A DNA stretch of 64,000 nucleotides from Lewinella sp039816955 (GCA_039816955.1 JBCBWU010000008.1:5190-69189), one strand, 5' to 3'; counted from the first letter of the stretch, positions 34,876-44,751 are shown. A program made the numbers and translations. The notes: generated by a model not told the origin, from the sequence alone.

Positions 34876-36864
34876 CTATTGCCCGCGCTTCACCTCCACA
34901 ATCTCTACCCGGCGCTCGCGGGCCGCTTCTGGGCTGTAAATGGATAGGCGCTCCCCTGCCCTTTCGTCCTGCGCAGAAGCGGCTGCTTTGGTTTCTCCAA
35001 AACTCACTTCGGAAATAATGAGTTGGCCGTTATCCAAATACTCAACTAGCGTCCCTGAACGCCAATTCTCAAAGTGGTTGCGCACTGCACTCACTCGACG
35101 TTTACCCAGCAGTAAATTATAATCTCCTTGCGCTCGCGGACTGGTATAGCCCTTAAGGAAAATTTCTACCTGCTGCCCTGCTTCTAGTTGTTCCAATAAG
35201 ATTTTACTAAAGAGCTCCAGACGGTCATACCCTTCTGCTACTTCTTCTTCGAAGAACTGAGCTAGTGCGTCTTGCTCACTTTGGTTTTCGGCATACTCGT
35301 CGTAGTACTCATCCTCGCGGCGCAAATACTCGAAATAGGTATCCTCGTAGGTCCGCTTAGTGGTGGCCCGTCGCGTACGCGGATCAGGTCGGTCGTTATC
35401 GTAAAACAAAGTCAGCGGCAAGAAGTCCTCCAAGGTCCGGAGCACTGGCTTTGGTGGTGGAACTGGCTCTACTGGTGTATCAGCTGGCGGAGCTCCTACA
35501 ATTGCCGTTGTATCCACCGCTGGCGGAGGTGGAGGCACCTTATCAGCGCGAAAAATATCTGGACAACAATTCTTACTATCGGGATCCAAGTAGCGCCCAC
35601 CCGGACGATTGGAACTGAAGTACAAGCGATCCACTGACCAGACAAATGGGTAGGTATCATCATAGCTAGAGTTGAAGCTTGCGCCAAGGTTTTCAATTTC
35701 ACCCCAGCCCTGCTCACCCGCGTAAGGTGCTCTTACTAAATCGTATCCACCGAACCCAGGACTCCTATCCGTGCTAAAATAGAGCTGCCTTTCTGCGTAA
35801 GCATACATTGGCGTTACCTCATTAGCCGCTGTATTGAGATCTGTTAATGCTGTCGGCATTTCCCACTTCCCTAAGTCCCCCGGTATGGGGACTCGCCAAA
35901 TATCGAATCCACCCTCCGTGCCAGGTCGATTGCTGACAAACAACAGATGCTCCTGTTGCTCCACGCTATCCCATAAAATGGCTGGTTGCGTACTAGTCCA
36001 GCTTGGTAAGTTTACTGGTTCTGGAAGTTTTATAAACTGCTTTTGCCAACGCCCACGTCGATCCTTTTCCCGTACGCATAAGTCGCAGCGCAACTTGGCT
36101 CCTTTCGTAAATTGGCAGCGGTTAAAAAACAGCAAGGTCTTGGCATTATTCAAGGCAACGTGAGCTGTAAGAATGGTATCCTCGTTAAACCCACGGCTTA
36201 GGAGGCGGCCGCGACGTTCATCTTTTGAGATCAAGACTTTACTGATCTTGCGCGGCGGATTATACTTATCATCTTCCTTATCGTAGCGGTAAGAGGTATA
36301 GTACAGCGTATCGCCAGATTTCCAGGCGCCAAATTCCCCGTAAGGTGAGTTAAGACGCCTTCCCAATCGTTCTACGGTCCATTCTTCTCCTTCCTCCTGT
36401 TGCTCTACCCAAGTGCAGCTGGCCAATATCTTTCGGGCTTCATCTACTTGCTGCTTACTTCCTCTATTCGTAGTGAGAAAAGCGTTCAGGCTTTCCTGAG
36501 CACCATTGTAATTTCCCTGTGCAAACTGGCTTTTGCCTAAACCCAGCCAAGCGGTTGGATACTGTTGTACCGCGTTTCCTTCCGTAAGGAGTTCATAATG
36601 TTCTTCTGCTACCGCAAAGGCTTGAAAGCCGTAGGCCGCTTCTGCTAAGCGGAATCCTACATCGGGAGCCGCCTTGCTTTCGTAAGCCTGCCGAAAATAA
36701 TGCAAGGCCGTATAGTAGTCGGCTTGTTGCATCGCCTCATCCCCTTTGCGCAAAAATGCCGCCGCTCGCTGAGCAGGAAGCAGTGCTGGCAGTAGCAGGA
36801 TAAATGTCAGCAGTCCCAACATGTGAGCGGTCACCTTAGATGGATAGCGTATACTGACGTTCAT
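34876..36864 (-). CDS. PD40/OmpA-family outer-membrane protein, PorE-like
   Basis: A 662-residue protein: signal sequence, TPR-like helices (about residues 32-150), PD40/WD40-type beta-propeller repeats (LLFVSNRPGTEGGFDIWRVP, LYFSTDRSPGFGGYDLVR, LYFSSNRPGGR), a Pro-rich linker and a C-terminal OmpA domain (QQVEIFLKGYTSPRAQGDYN) interrupted by an acidic, Tyr-rich insert (about residues 500-545). This is the architecture of PorE and related type IX secretion/gliding proteins that tie the outer membrane to peptidoglycan. It follows porP/sprF by 33 bases. Confidence 0.88.
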   Translation of the reverse strand: MNVSIRYPSKVTAHMLGLLTFILLLPALLPAQRAAAFLRKGDEAMQQADYYTALHYFRQAYESKAAPDVGFRLAEAAYGFQAFAVAEEHYELLTEGNAVQQYPTAWLGLGKSQFAQGNYNGAQESLNAFLTTNRGSKQQVDEARKILASCTWVEQQEEGEEWTVERLGRRLNSPYGEFGAWKSGDTLYYTSYRYDKEDDKYNPPRKISKVLISKDERRGRLLSRGFNEDTILTAHVALNNAKTLLFFNRCQFTKGAKLRCDLCVREKDRRGRWQKQFIKLPEPVNLPSWTSTQPAILWDSVEQQEHLLFVSNRPGTEGGFDIWRVPIPGDLGKWEMPTALTDLNTAANEVTPMYAYAERQLYFSTDRSPGFGGYDLVRAPYAGEQGWGEIENLGASFNSSYDDTYPFVWSVDRLYFSSNRPGGRYLDPDSKNCCPDIFRADKVPPPPPAVDTTAIVGAPPADTPVEPVPPPKPVLRTLEDFLPLTLFYDNDRPDPRTRRATTKRTYEDTYFEYLRREDEYYDEYAENQSEQDALAQFFEEEVAEGYDRLELFSKILLEQLEAGQQVEIFLKGYTSPRAQGDYNLLLGKRRVSAVRNHFENWRSGTLVEYLDNGQLIISEVSFGETKAAASAQDERAGERLSIYSPEAARERRVEIVEVKRGQ

Positions 36865-36897
36865 AGATGCGTGGAGAATTAGACGAGAGGATGGTTG

Positions 36898-37950
36898 TTA
36901 AAAAATCGGGCAAGACTTGAATTCTTCGGGTGGCTTAGGTTGCAAGATGTAATAATGCAAAGCCAACTCTAAACCGCCACGGCCGTTTGTAGCGGTTTGG
37001 AAAGCCGAAGTATTGATATCATAACTGAGGCCAAAGCGCCACTGTCCGTAGAGCGCCTCCAGCTGCGGAATAATAGCATCTCCAAAGCGGTACGCTATTC
37101 CTGCACCCAGCGCCAGGTCCTCATTTTTATATGCTAAATGATAGCGCCCACCAAGCCCTACCAGGATTTCCTGATAGCTCCCTTGCCGATAAAAGTGATG
37201 AACACCTGTAGCATCCCAATCATCATTCACCTCTACGACGGCATTCGCATGAAAACGCGCCCAAATAGGTATTTCCACGTCACTTGCCTGGTAGAAACTA
37301 ACGGTTGGGCTATTCAAATGGGAAGCTGCAAGTCCACCTTGCAATTGCGTGCGATTGCGCGGATTTCGATACACCACAGCTAGCCCAGCACTTAAAGAGG
37401 TCAAGTTGCTCGTTTGTCGGGCAAATTGTTCTGCACTTACTTGCCCCGGATCGAATAGTTCACCATTGTATTGGTCGCCGAACTCCAGTTGGTCTGGTAA
37501 GAAAGCCCGTTGGCCAACGTCAATACCAAAACCAGCCCGTAGGTCAATGCCCTCTTCCAGCGGCACGCCATAGGAAACCCGCAAGCCAGCTTGTGTCCAG
37601 GATAACTTGCTATCACCAGCTTGATCGTACAGAAAAGAACCACCTACACCAAGTTGACCCAGTGGCAATTTAAGCTGGTGCAAACGCTGATCATAAAATG
37701 CCCCGAAGGTTCGATAACTCACCGGCACACTCGACCACTGCTCTTTCCATTGCCCCCCAACCCGCACATCCCATTCAGAAGCTGCAGTCAGTGCGGGGTT
37801 CAATTGAATAGGCGACATGGGTGACTGGGAGAAGTGCGGATCTTGAGCCTGAATAGTATTAGACAGTAGGCAAACTACTAGAAATAGTAGGCCGCGCACC
37901 GAAAATATGCTTGGTGCAAATTGCACAACCGTATGTAGAGCCCGCTTCAT
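36898..37950 (-). CDS. PorP/SprF family type IX secretion outer-membrane protein
   Basis: A 350-residue outer-membrane beta barrel with a signal peptide ending near IQAQ. The mature start DPHFSQSPMSPIQLNPALTA and the repeating strands (RVGGQWKEQW, LGVGGSFLYDQAGDSKLSW, LSAGLAVVYRNPRN) are typical of PorP/SprF, which work with type IX secretion and tether secreted adhesins. The paired PD40/OmpA gene downstream is the usual partner; the large CTD adhesin that often lies upstream is absent. Confidence 0.93.
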   Translation of the reverse strand: MKRALHTVVQFAPSIFSVRGLLFLVVCLLSNTIQAQDPHFSQSPMSPIQLNPALTAASEWDVRVGGQWKEQWSSVPVSYRTFGAFYDQRLHQLKLPLGQLGVGGSFLYDQAGDSKLSWTQAGLRVSYGVPLEEGIDLRAGFGIDVGQRAFLPDQLEFGDQYNGELFDPGQVSAEQFARQTSNLTSLSAGLAVVYRNPRNRTQLQGGLAASHLNSPTVSFYQASDVEIPIWARFHANAVVEVNDDWDATGVHHFYRQGSYQEILVGLGGRYHLAYKNEDLALGAGIAYRFGDAIIPQLEALYGQWRFGLSYDINTSAFQTATNGRGGLELALHYYILQPKPPEEFKSCPIF

Positions 37951-38094
37951 TAAGGTAAAGTAGCGGTTTTCCCAGACTTACCAAAATGCTAGCGATAATT
38001 AGATTAGAATCGGAATTAGGGTTAGCATGCAGACGATCCGACTACGCCAAGGCTCTGTCGGGCAGGGAATCAAATTGAATGCAAAATCTTAGCA

Positions 38095-38379
38095 CTACTT
38101 TGCGGGTAAACGGAAGCCTTCGGTCAACAGATCACCGTATTGATCGAAGTTATCTTTCATGAAACGGGTAATGAAGGGGCAATAAGGTTTGATCTTAAGG
38201 TCCCGCTCACGGGCATAGTTTATGGCGTAGGTGGCCAGTGCATCACCAATGCCTTGCCCACCAATCGCTTTAGGGACTACCGTATGGGGGTAGACAACTT
38301 AGCCACTCCGTGGAATGTATTGAGCGAAAGCCAATTCATGTATTTGCGATTTTGCCTGAGAAACAATCTGAAGCCTCAC
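38095..38379 (-). pseudogene. YjdJ-type GNAT acetyltransferase with in-frame stop
   Basis: Read from a GTG that overlaps the tilS stop (GTGA), this frame encodes 26 residues ending ELAFAQYIPRSG, a TAA at 38301-38299, then VVYPHTVVPKAIGGQGIGDA and on to FRLPAK, stop at 38097-38095. Without the TAA it would be one 94-residue protein of the short Gcn5-like family (hT-x-VP...GQGIG core, then RERDLKIKPYCPF). One base change explains the break. It is a recent pseudogene or a sequencing error; readthrough is less likely. Confidence 0.8.
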
Positions 38380-39713
38380 TTAGTTGGTAGAACCTGGAAA
38401 CGAAATACTGTACTGGTATCCGATTGAAGTTTAAAACGGTCGTCTAAACGGTGGCCAACAATCCAGATAATTTGTCCATTACCATTAACGAGAAGCGGAA
38501 CTTGCTGCCGTTTAAATTGGTTGATTTTATTGTTGACGAAGAAGTCTTGTAGCTTTTGTTTTTTCCCGTTCATACCTAACGGACAAAAAGTATCGCCGGC
38601 CTGCCAATAACGTACTTGCAAAGGCCATTGTAAAGCTTCCGCAGCAATCAAGGCTTCCGTTGATGGAGTGGAATACGCAGCAGGCACTGCTTCTACAGCA
38701 CATTTAAGCTGTTGATCAGCGAAGCGTAATATTGCTTCGTGTTGCGGCCAAGTCTTAATTTCTTGGGAAGTGGAGGGCATTTGCTTGAGGCGAATACTTG
38801 CCTCCGAATGCTGCACTAACAGTTCATGCGTGGGAGAAGCTAACACGCTTCCGGCAGTAGCCTCCAAGACTTGACGTGCTTGCTCTTTATTAAAACCAAA
38901 ATCAGTTAATAAGTCTACCACAATTACTTGCGCTGCCGCATGGTCACGAATGGTGCTTGTTTGCAAAGACCATGATCCGTTCTCTTCTTGTTTCAGCAGG
39001 GTCGTTCGGTACTGATCTAACAACTCCTGCAGCAAAATACCTTGTTGTTCCAGCAGCGAAAAATTCTGCCGAGCAATCTGCGCTATGCGTGGTGCCCATT
39101 GGTAGAATGTGGGCAAGATATGATGGCGCAAACCATTGCGATGATATTTGTCTGTAGCATTGCTACTATCTTCCCGGTAGGGAATAGCTTCTTTTTCTTG
39201 ATAAGCCCGGATACTTTTTCGGTTGACCTCCAGGAGTGGGCGCCGGATAAAATCGCGTTTAGCTCGTAAACTGCTCAAACCACGCAGTCCCGCACCACGG
39301 GCAAAATTCAGAAAAAAGGTCTCAATTCGGTCATCCAGATGATGTGCGGTTAGGATATAATCAAAATCATGTTGTACTCGTAGGTTTTCAAATTCAGCAT
39401 AACGTAGGTTCCTAGCTGTTTCCTGCGCCGATTCTCCTCCATAAGCAAGAAAATCCCTAACCGTAAACTGCCGAATAAAGCAGGTAGCATCGGATTTTTC
39501 AGCTTCCGAGCGAACGAACGCTTCGTCTCCCTCAGACTCCTCACCACGTAGCCGGAAATTGCAATGAGAAACAGCTACGGAATATCCCAGCTCTCGCAAA
39601 ACGTGCCACAATACCATGCTATCCATGCCCCCACTCACACCAAGCAAAAGGCGATCATCCGGAGTAAAGAGTTGCTCTAGTTGGATAAAATCAGCTACTT
39701 GATTGGAAAACAT
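38376..39713 (-). CDS. tilS: tRNA(Ile)-lysidine synthetase
   Basis: A 445-residue N-type ATP pyrophosphatase that converts C34 of tRNA-Ile(CAU) to lysidine. The PP-loop SGGMDS is at residues 27-32; HHLDDRIETFFLNFARGAGLRGL, RPLLEVNRKSIRAY and the C-terminal KKQKLQDFFVNNKI are conserved. It lies eight bases after the aspartate kinase stop and overlaps the interrupted GNAT gene by four bases, so the three form an operon. Confidence 0.95.
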   Translation of the reverse strand: MFSNQVADFIQLEQLFTPDDRLLLGVSGGMDSMVLWHVLRELGYSVAVSHCNFRLRGEESEGDEAFVRSEAEKSDATCFIRQFTVRDFLAYGGESAQETARNLRYAEFENLRVQHDFDYILTAHHLDDRIETFFLNFARGAGLRGLSSLRAKRDFIRRPLLEVNRKSIRAYQEKEAIPYREDSSNATDKYHRNGLRHHILPTFYQWAPRIAQIARQNFSLLEQQGILLQELLDQYRTTLLKQEENGSWSLQTSTIRDHAAAQVIVVDLLTDFGFNKEQARQVLEATAGSVLASPTHELLVQHSEASIRLKQMPSTSQEIKTWPQHEAILRFADQQLKCAVEAVPAAYSTPSTEALIAAEALQWPLQVRYWQAGDTFCPLGMNGKKQKLQDFFVNNKINQFKRQQVPLLVNGNGQIIWIVGHRLDDRFKLQSDTSTVFRFQVLPTK

Positions 39714-39721
39714 GGTATAAT

Positions 39722-41023
39722 TTAATCGTTTTTCCGCTTGATCACGGGTAATTGCTGGACCACCATCAGCAGCGTTTGCGGTAGCCGCTCCTCCACCAAC
39801 ACCATTCTACCCCGTTTCAGGCTTTCCAACGTCAGATCATCATAGTGGCGAATGGTGATGGTCTCCAAGTTACGCTTAATCACCACCTTGAAGTCTTTTT
39901 CCAGCGCTTCCGCGAAGCGATCTACTTTGTCGTCGATGTCGTTAAAGCAGACATTAAAGCTCAAGGCGGTATTTTGCATCATATTCACCTGCAAGCGCAG
40001 ATCAGTGATGATCTTGAACATCCGATTGATGTGGTGCTCTGCCACGAAGGAAAAGTCCCGCGCAGAGATCGTGCACAAAGCCTGGCCCTTCTCTACCGTC
40101 ACCATCGGTGGATATTTGTCTACCACCTCATCAGAAATCAGTGTACCGGCACCTTGTGGGTCGATAAAAGATTTCACGTACATCGGGATATTCTTATTCT
40201 GTAGTGGCTTGATGGTTTTCTGGTGGATTACCTTAGCGCCGTAATACGTCATTTCAATGGCCTCACGGTACGACAAGCGATCCAACTTAGTTGCATTTTC
40301 GAACAGGCGCGGATCGGCCGTCAATACACCGGGAACATCCTTCCATATCGACATGGATTCGGCATCCAAGCAGTAGCTAAAGATGGCGGCAGTGTAGTCC
40401 GAACCTTCACGGCCAAGCGTAATCGTGAAGTTCTCCGTGGTACTCCCAATAAAGCCTTGCGTTAGTACAAATCCCCCTTGTTCCAACAAGGGCAAGGCCT
40501 GCTTTTTAGCTCGAGCTTCTGTTTCCTCCCATTGAACCCAACCTTCCCGGAAAATATCATCTGTGAGAATGACATCCCGAGCATCCAACCAGTGTGTTGG
40601 TAATTCAACGGTATTGAGGTAAGCGGCTAGAACGTGAGTAGACAGCAACTCACCGACAGAGACGATCTGATCGTAGATGTAATCGTAATTTTCGTGGGGC
40701 TCTTCTTCCAGTACCCACTCCACTGCCACGAGGGCATCATTGAGTTGATCATAAACCGGATGACGCTCTCCTACTAAGGCAAATGCAAGATCGAAATGGC
40801 GCTGGCGAATTTGCTGAAGCTTCTGCATTGCTTCTTCTGGACGGCCGTGTTGATGATGTTGCACTACCTCTTCCAGATCATTGGTGGTGCCACTCGTAGC
40901 TGATCCCACCACTAAAACTTGTTTGCCTGCGTAATCCTTCAAGATTTTGGCCACATTTTTCATCGCTTCTGCATCCCGCAAAGAAGCTCCACCAAACTTG
41001 AATACCTTCAACTTGTTTTTCAC
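39722..41023 (-). CDS. lysC: Aspartate kinase
   Basis: A 433-residue aspartokinase catalysing the first step of lysine, threonine and methionine synthesis. VFKFGGASLRDAEAM is the N-terminal kinase signature; LGREGSDYTAAIFSYCLDAE and IWKDVPGVLTADPR complete the amino-acid-kinase domain. The C-terminal 140 residues look like ACT-type regulatory domains, so feedback control is likely. It is not fused to homoserine dehydrogenase or diaminopimelate decarboxylase. First gene of the operon with tilS. Confidence 0.93.
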   Translation of the reverse strand: MKNKLKVFKFGGASLRDAEAMKNVAKILKDYAGKQVLVVGSATSGTTNDLEEVVQHHQHGRPEEAMQKLQQIRQRHFDLAFALVGERHPVYDQLNDALVAVEWVLEEEPHENYDYIYDQIVSVGELLSTHVLAAYLNTVELPTHWLDARDVILTDDIFREGWVQWEETEARAKKQALPLLEQGGFVLTQGFIGSTTENFTITLGREGSDYTAAIFSYCLDAESMSIWKDVPGVLTADPRLFENATKLDRLSYREAIEMTYYGAKVIHQKTIKPLQNKNIPMYVKSFIDPQGAGTLISDEVVDKYPPMVTVEKGQALCTISARDFSFVAEHHINRMFKIITDLRLQVNMMQNTALSFNVCFNDIDDKVDRFAEALEKDFKVVIKRNLETITIRHYDDLTLESLKRGRMVLVEERLPQTLLMVVQQLPVIKRKND

Positions 41024-41049
41024 GTCTTCAGTTCCTTTTTAAAATGCCG

Positions 41050-41057
41050 CAAAGATA
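41050..41057 (-). promoter_or_regulatory. Putative -7 box upstream of aspartate kinase
   Basis: Minus strand TATCTTTG fits TAnnTTTG, 26 bases before the aspartate kinase ATG; no good -33 element. Confidence 0.45.
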
Positions 41058-41187
41058 CATCCTTTGCCGCTTTGAAATCCAGCTTAGTATCATCCCCAAA
41101 AGCTGAAACAAAAACACAGTAATGGAGTAGGATTGGACATTTTTTTAGAATAAAATTCCGCCAAGTAGGGTTTTTACAACATTTTCA

Positions 41188-41195
41188 TATTTTTG
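41188..41195 (+). promoter_or_regulatory. Putative -7 box upstream of oadG
   Basis: TATTTTTG on the plus strand, 79 bases before the oadG ATG. The position 20 bases upstream carries a T-run rather than TTG. Confidence 0.45.
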
Positions 41196-41274
41196 CCAAT
41201 CCCTAATCATTTCAGCTCCGACACAAAAACCGGTCAGGTCTATTTCGTTGCGGTGTTGAAGTAAACCAGATTTC

Positions 41275-41544
41275 ATGGACCAAACACTGCAAGCGGCCTT
41301 AGAGTTGCTGATAGTTGGTATGACTACAGTAGCGCTGGTACTCGGCCTAGTCGTTCTCTCGGGACGCCTTCTCATTTCTGCAGTTAACCGTAGTGTTACC
41401 ACGAAATCCATCGACCGTTCAGGACCAAGCCGGTTAAGTAATCCGCAGGATCAGTTGGACCCGCAAATTGTGGCGGTTTTGACGGCCACCGTAGAACATG
41501 TTACGCAAGGTCAGGGAAGTATCAAAACCATCGAATCCACCTAA
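41275..41544 (+). CDS. oadG: OadG-like gamma subunit of sodium-pump decarboxylase
   Basis: An 89-residue protein with one N-terminal transmembrane helix (LELLIVGMTTVALVLGLVVL) and a polar C-terminal tail, the layout of OadG, which joins the alpha and beta subunits of the decarboxylase. It begins the three-gene oadGAB unit, nine bases before oadA. Confidence 0.88.
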   Translation: MDQTLQAALELLIVGMTTVALVLGLVVLSGRLLISAVNRSVTTKSIDRSGPSRLSNPQDQLDPQIVAVLTATVEHVTQGQGSIKTIEST

Positions 41545-41553
41545 TAGACTTGT

Positions 41554-43425
41554 ATGACTAAAGAAATTCGCTTGTGTCTGGTGTACCGCGATATGTGGCA
41601 ATCATCAGGCAAGTATATGCCCAGAGTTGATCAATTGGTACGCGTTGCCGAACCGATTGTGGAAATGGGTTGCTTTGCGCGCGTAGAAACCAATGGTGGA
41701 GGGTTTGAGCAAATCTGCCTGCTATACGGTGAAAATCCCAACAAGGCCGTTCGGGAGTGGACACAGGCTTTCAATGATGCCGGAATCCAAACTCAGATGT
41801 TAGAGCGGGGCCTGAACGGCATACGAATGAGCCCGGTGCCTGCGGATGTGCGCCAACTGATGTTTAAAGTCAAAAAGAAACAGGGTACCGATATTGCGCG
41901 TTCTTTTGACGGTCTAAACAATCCGCAAAACCTGGCGCTTTCGTTTCAGTACGCCAAGGAAGGTGGCATGGTGGCACAAGGGGCGCTATCAATTACCTTC
42001 TCTCCTGTTCATACCGTCGATTATTACGTCGATTTGGCGGATAAATATATCGAACTGGGGGCCGAAGAAATTTGCATCAAAGACATGGCCGGCATTGGGC
42101 GTCCCGTTTCAATTGGTAAGATGGTTAAGGGCATCAAAGACCGCCATCCCAATGTACTGGTACAATACCATGGGCACTCTACACCGGGCTTTTCGGTAGC
42201 CTCCTCCCTGGAAGCTGCAAGAGCAGGTGCAGATATTATTGATGTTGGCATGGAGCCACTGAGTTGGGGAACTGGTCATGCAGACCTACTCACGATTCAC
42301 GCCATGTTGAAGGATGCTGGTTTTTCTGTTCCAGACATCAACACGGATGCTTACATGGCTGCTCGCAGTCTCTCGCAAGCGTTTATTGATGACTTCTTGG
42401 GCTACTATATCAATCCGCAAAATCGCTACATGAATAGCTTGCTGATTGGACCAGGCCTACCCGGAGGTATGATGGGAAGTCTAATGGCTGACTTAGAGCG
42501 AAACCTCCAGAGCCTCAATAAATGGCTCAATAAGAACAATAAGCCGGCAGTGACACAGGAAGATCTACTGCTGAAGCTATTCAACGAAGTAGAACACGCC
42601 TGGCCACGTTTGGGGTACCCACCGCTCGTTACACCCTTCAGTCAATACGTGAAGAATGTGGCGTTGATGAATGCCATCAATCTGGTGAAAGGTAAAAAGC
42701 GTTGGGCAATGATCGACGAAAACACCTGGGGAATGATCCTTGGTCGATCGGGTCAACTACTGGGTGAATTGGGAGAGGAAATCACGACTATGGCCAAGGA
42801 GCAAGGACGTGAGTTCTACACTGGCAACCCACAAGACTTATACCCTAATGCATTGGAAGAATACCGCCAAAAAATGGCGGATAACAAATGGGACCTTGGT
42901 GAAGACGAGGAAGAACTCCTAGAGTACGCCATGCACCCTAGCCAGTACGAAGCCTACCGCTCTGGGCAAGCCAAAGAGCAGTTTAAGGCAGATCTAGCGA
43001 AACGCAAAGCAGCAAAAGAAGCGCCAGCACCAACCGCTACCGCCAGTGCTGCTCCGAGCCAACCAAAGGACTTGACGATAACCGTTGATGGAAAAGCCTA
43101 TCGAGTAAGTATCGACTACGGTAAAGCTTCAGGCGAAGCAAGGACAGCACCACAATCAGCGGCACCAGCACCCAACGTACAAGACAACGGCAACTTAGTC
43201 AGTATCAAAGCACCCTTAGAAGGTAAGTTCTTACTTACTAAAGACAGCTCCGAACGCGGCATCCAGCTGGGGGATAAGTTAGCCGTAGGTGATACTGTAG
43301 CCTACATTGAATCCATGAAAGTCATCAACGCCGTCACGGCTGATAAGGCCGGTGAAGTACTAGAGATCGTAGCCCGGCACGGCAGCGACATTGAAGAAGA
43401 TGATGTCATTGTACGTTTGAAATAA
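41554..43425 (+). CDS. oadA: Biotin-dependent carboxyltransferase alpha subunit (OadA-like)
   Basis: A 623-residue OadA-like protein: TIM-barrel carboxyltransferase (about 1-300), PYC/OadA conserved domain (about 310-470), Ala/Pro linker and a biotinyl domain with Lys589 in ESMKVI. The metal and catalytic residues Asp13, Lys176 (IKDMAG) and His206/His208 (YHGHS) are present. However, the textbook motif RDAHQS reads RDMWQS, and the strand normally WGGATFD reads NGGGFEQ, so the substrate may not be oxaloacetate. It passes CO2 from biotin to the beta subunit. Confidence 0.92.
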   Translation: MTKEIRLCLVYRDMWQSSGKYMPRVDQLVRVAEPIVEMGCFARVETNGGGFEQICLLYGENPNKAVREWTQAFNDAGIQTQMLERGLNGIRMSPVPADVRQLMFKVKKKQGTDIARSFDGLNNPQNLALSFQYAKEGGMVAQGALSITFSPVHTVDYYVDLADKYIELGAEEICIKDMAGIGRPVSIGKMVKGIKDRHPNVLVQYHGHSTPGFSVASSLEAARAGADIIDVGMEPLSWGTGHADLLTIHAMLKDAGFSVPDINTDAYMAARSLSQAFIDDFLGYYINPQNRYMNSLLIGPGLPGGMMGSLMADLERNLQSLNKWLNKNNKPAVTQEDLLLKLFNEVEHAWPRLGYPPLVTPFSQYVKNVALMNAINLVKGKKRWAMIDENTWGMILGRSGQLLGELGEEITTMAKEQGREFYTGNPQDLYPNALEEYRQKMADNKWDLGEDEEELLEYAMHPSQYEAYRSGQAKEQFKADLAKRKAAKEAPAPTATASAAPSQPKDLTITVDGKAYRVSIDYGKASGEARTAPQSAAPAPNVQDNGNLVSIKAPLEGKFLLTKDSSERGIQLGDKLAVGDTVAYIESMKVINAVTADKAGEVLEIVARHGSDIEEDDVIVRLK

Positions 43426-43434
43426 GGCCAGGGT

Positions 43435-44643
43435 ATGGAGTTTTTGTCCAACTTACTAGAAATGACAGCGCTGGCGGAGTTAATCGCTGAGCCAGGTAAA
43501 CTACTCATGCTTGGGTTAGCTATTCTGCTGCTCTACCTGGGCATTTTTCGTGGATATGAGCCGCTACTGTTGATTCCAATTGGCTTTGGCGTTTTATTAG
43601 CCAATATTCCAGGAGGAAATATGGCGGTCATGACCATTTCAGAAGACCCCGACATTAAAAAACTGGGACTGCTGGAATTGACCGAGAAGTACGGCATTAT
43701 GAACCTGCTGTACTACACGCTCATCAAAAGTGGATTGCTCCCACCACTAATTTTTATGGGAGTAGGTGCGATGACTGATTTCGGGCCCATGCTAAGAAAT
43801 CTCAAATTGGCCTTTTTTGGAGCTGCTGCCCAGCTGGGGATTTTCACAGTCCTCATTGCTGCCATTCTCATCGGCTTTAGCCCTCAAGAGGCCGGTGCCT
43901 TAGGAATAATTGGCGGGGCGGATGGCCCTACGGCAATTTACACCAGCATTGTCTTAGCTCCTCACCTGCTTGGCCCAATAGCGATAGCGGCTTATAGCTA
44001 CATGGCTCTGGTGCCCGTTATCATTCCATTGGTCGTACGATTTACCGTCCGTTCTGAGGAATTAAAGATCAATATGAAGGAGCAGGATCGACTGCATCCC
44101 AATCGCTACGAGATTAAGAATCTACGGCGGGTCAAGGTACTTTTTCCGATCGTACTAACGGTGCTGGTAGCATTAATTGTACCGACGGCCACTCCCCTAC
44201 TTGGATTGCTGCTATTTGGTAATTTAATTAAGGAAGTAGGGTCTAGCACTAATCGCTTGTTTCAAGCCGCTTCGGAGACCATCATGAACGCCGCCACGAT
44301 CTTCTTAGGGTTGACAATTGGTGCTACCATGACGTCATCTACCTTCCTAGATAGTGAAACTTTGCTAATTATCGGCGGTGGATTTTTGGCCTTTGCCATA
44401 TCTATTTTTGGTGGTATTGCTGCAGTGAAAATCCATAACATGTTCGCTACCAAGAAAATCAATCCGCTGATCGGTGCTACTGGTCTCAGTGCAGTCCCCA
44501 TGGCATCGCGGGTAGCCAACGAGATTGCGTTACAGCACGATCCACGCAATCACATCTTGCAGTATGCTATGGCGAGTAATATTGCGGGGGTTATTGGTTC
44601 GGCAGTTGCGGCTGGAGTGCTGATTGCTCAATTGGCAGGCTAG
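43435..44643 (+). CDS. oadB: Sodium-translocating decarboxylase beta subunit
   Basis: A 402-residue integral membrane subunit that decarboxylates carboxybiotin and exports sodium. Hydrophobic helices span the length. Diagnostic segments are PLIFMGVGAMTDFGPML, GIIGGADGPTAIYTSIVLAP and NPLIGATGLSAVPMASRVAN. It starts nine bases after oadA. With NhaD elsewhere in the window it points to sodium-coupled energetics. Confidence 0.94.
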   Translation: MEFLSNLLEMTALAELIAEPGKLLMLGLAILLLYLGIFRGYEPLLLIPIGFGVLLANIPGGNMAVMTISEDPDIKKLGLLELTEKYGIMNLLYYTLIKSGLLPPLIFMGVGAMTDFGPMLRNLKLAFFGAAAQLGIFTVLIAAILIGFSPQEAGALGIIGGADGPTAIYTSIVLAPHLLGPIAIAAYSYMALVPVIIPLVVRFTVRSEELKINMKEQDRLHPNRYEIKNLRRVKVLFPIVLTVLVALIVPTATPLLGLLLFGNLIKEVGSSTNRLFQAASETIMNAATIFLGLTIGATMTSSTFLDSETLLIIGGGFLAFAISIFGGIAAVKIHNMFATKKINPLIGATGLSAVPMASRVANEIALQHDPRNHILQYAMASNIAGVIGSAVAAGVLIAQLAG

Positions 44644-44751
44644 CTACTGAATTTCAATATACATTTAGGCGGGCGCTTGTTTTCAAAAAAAGTGTACACA
44701 GGCATACTAATCGCGCAGGGAATCGTTTCACCTGTTTGGGGCTCTAGGTGT

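Noticed and set aside
38140..38427. Plus-strand open frame of 95 codons
   Set aside because: It is the antisense shadow of the interrupted GNAT gene and the tilS end, whose minus-strand reading matches a known family.
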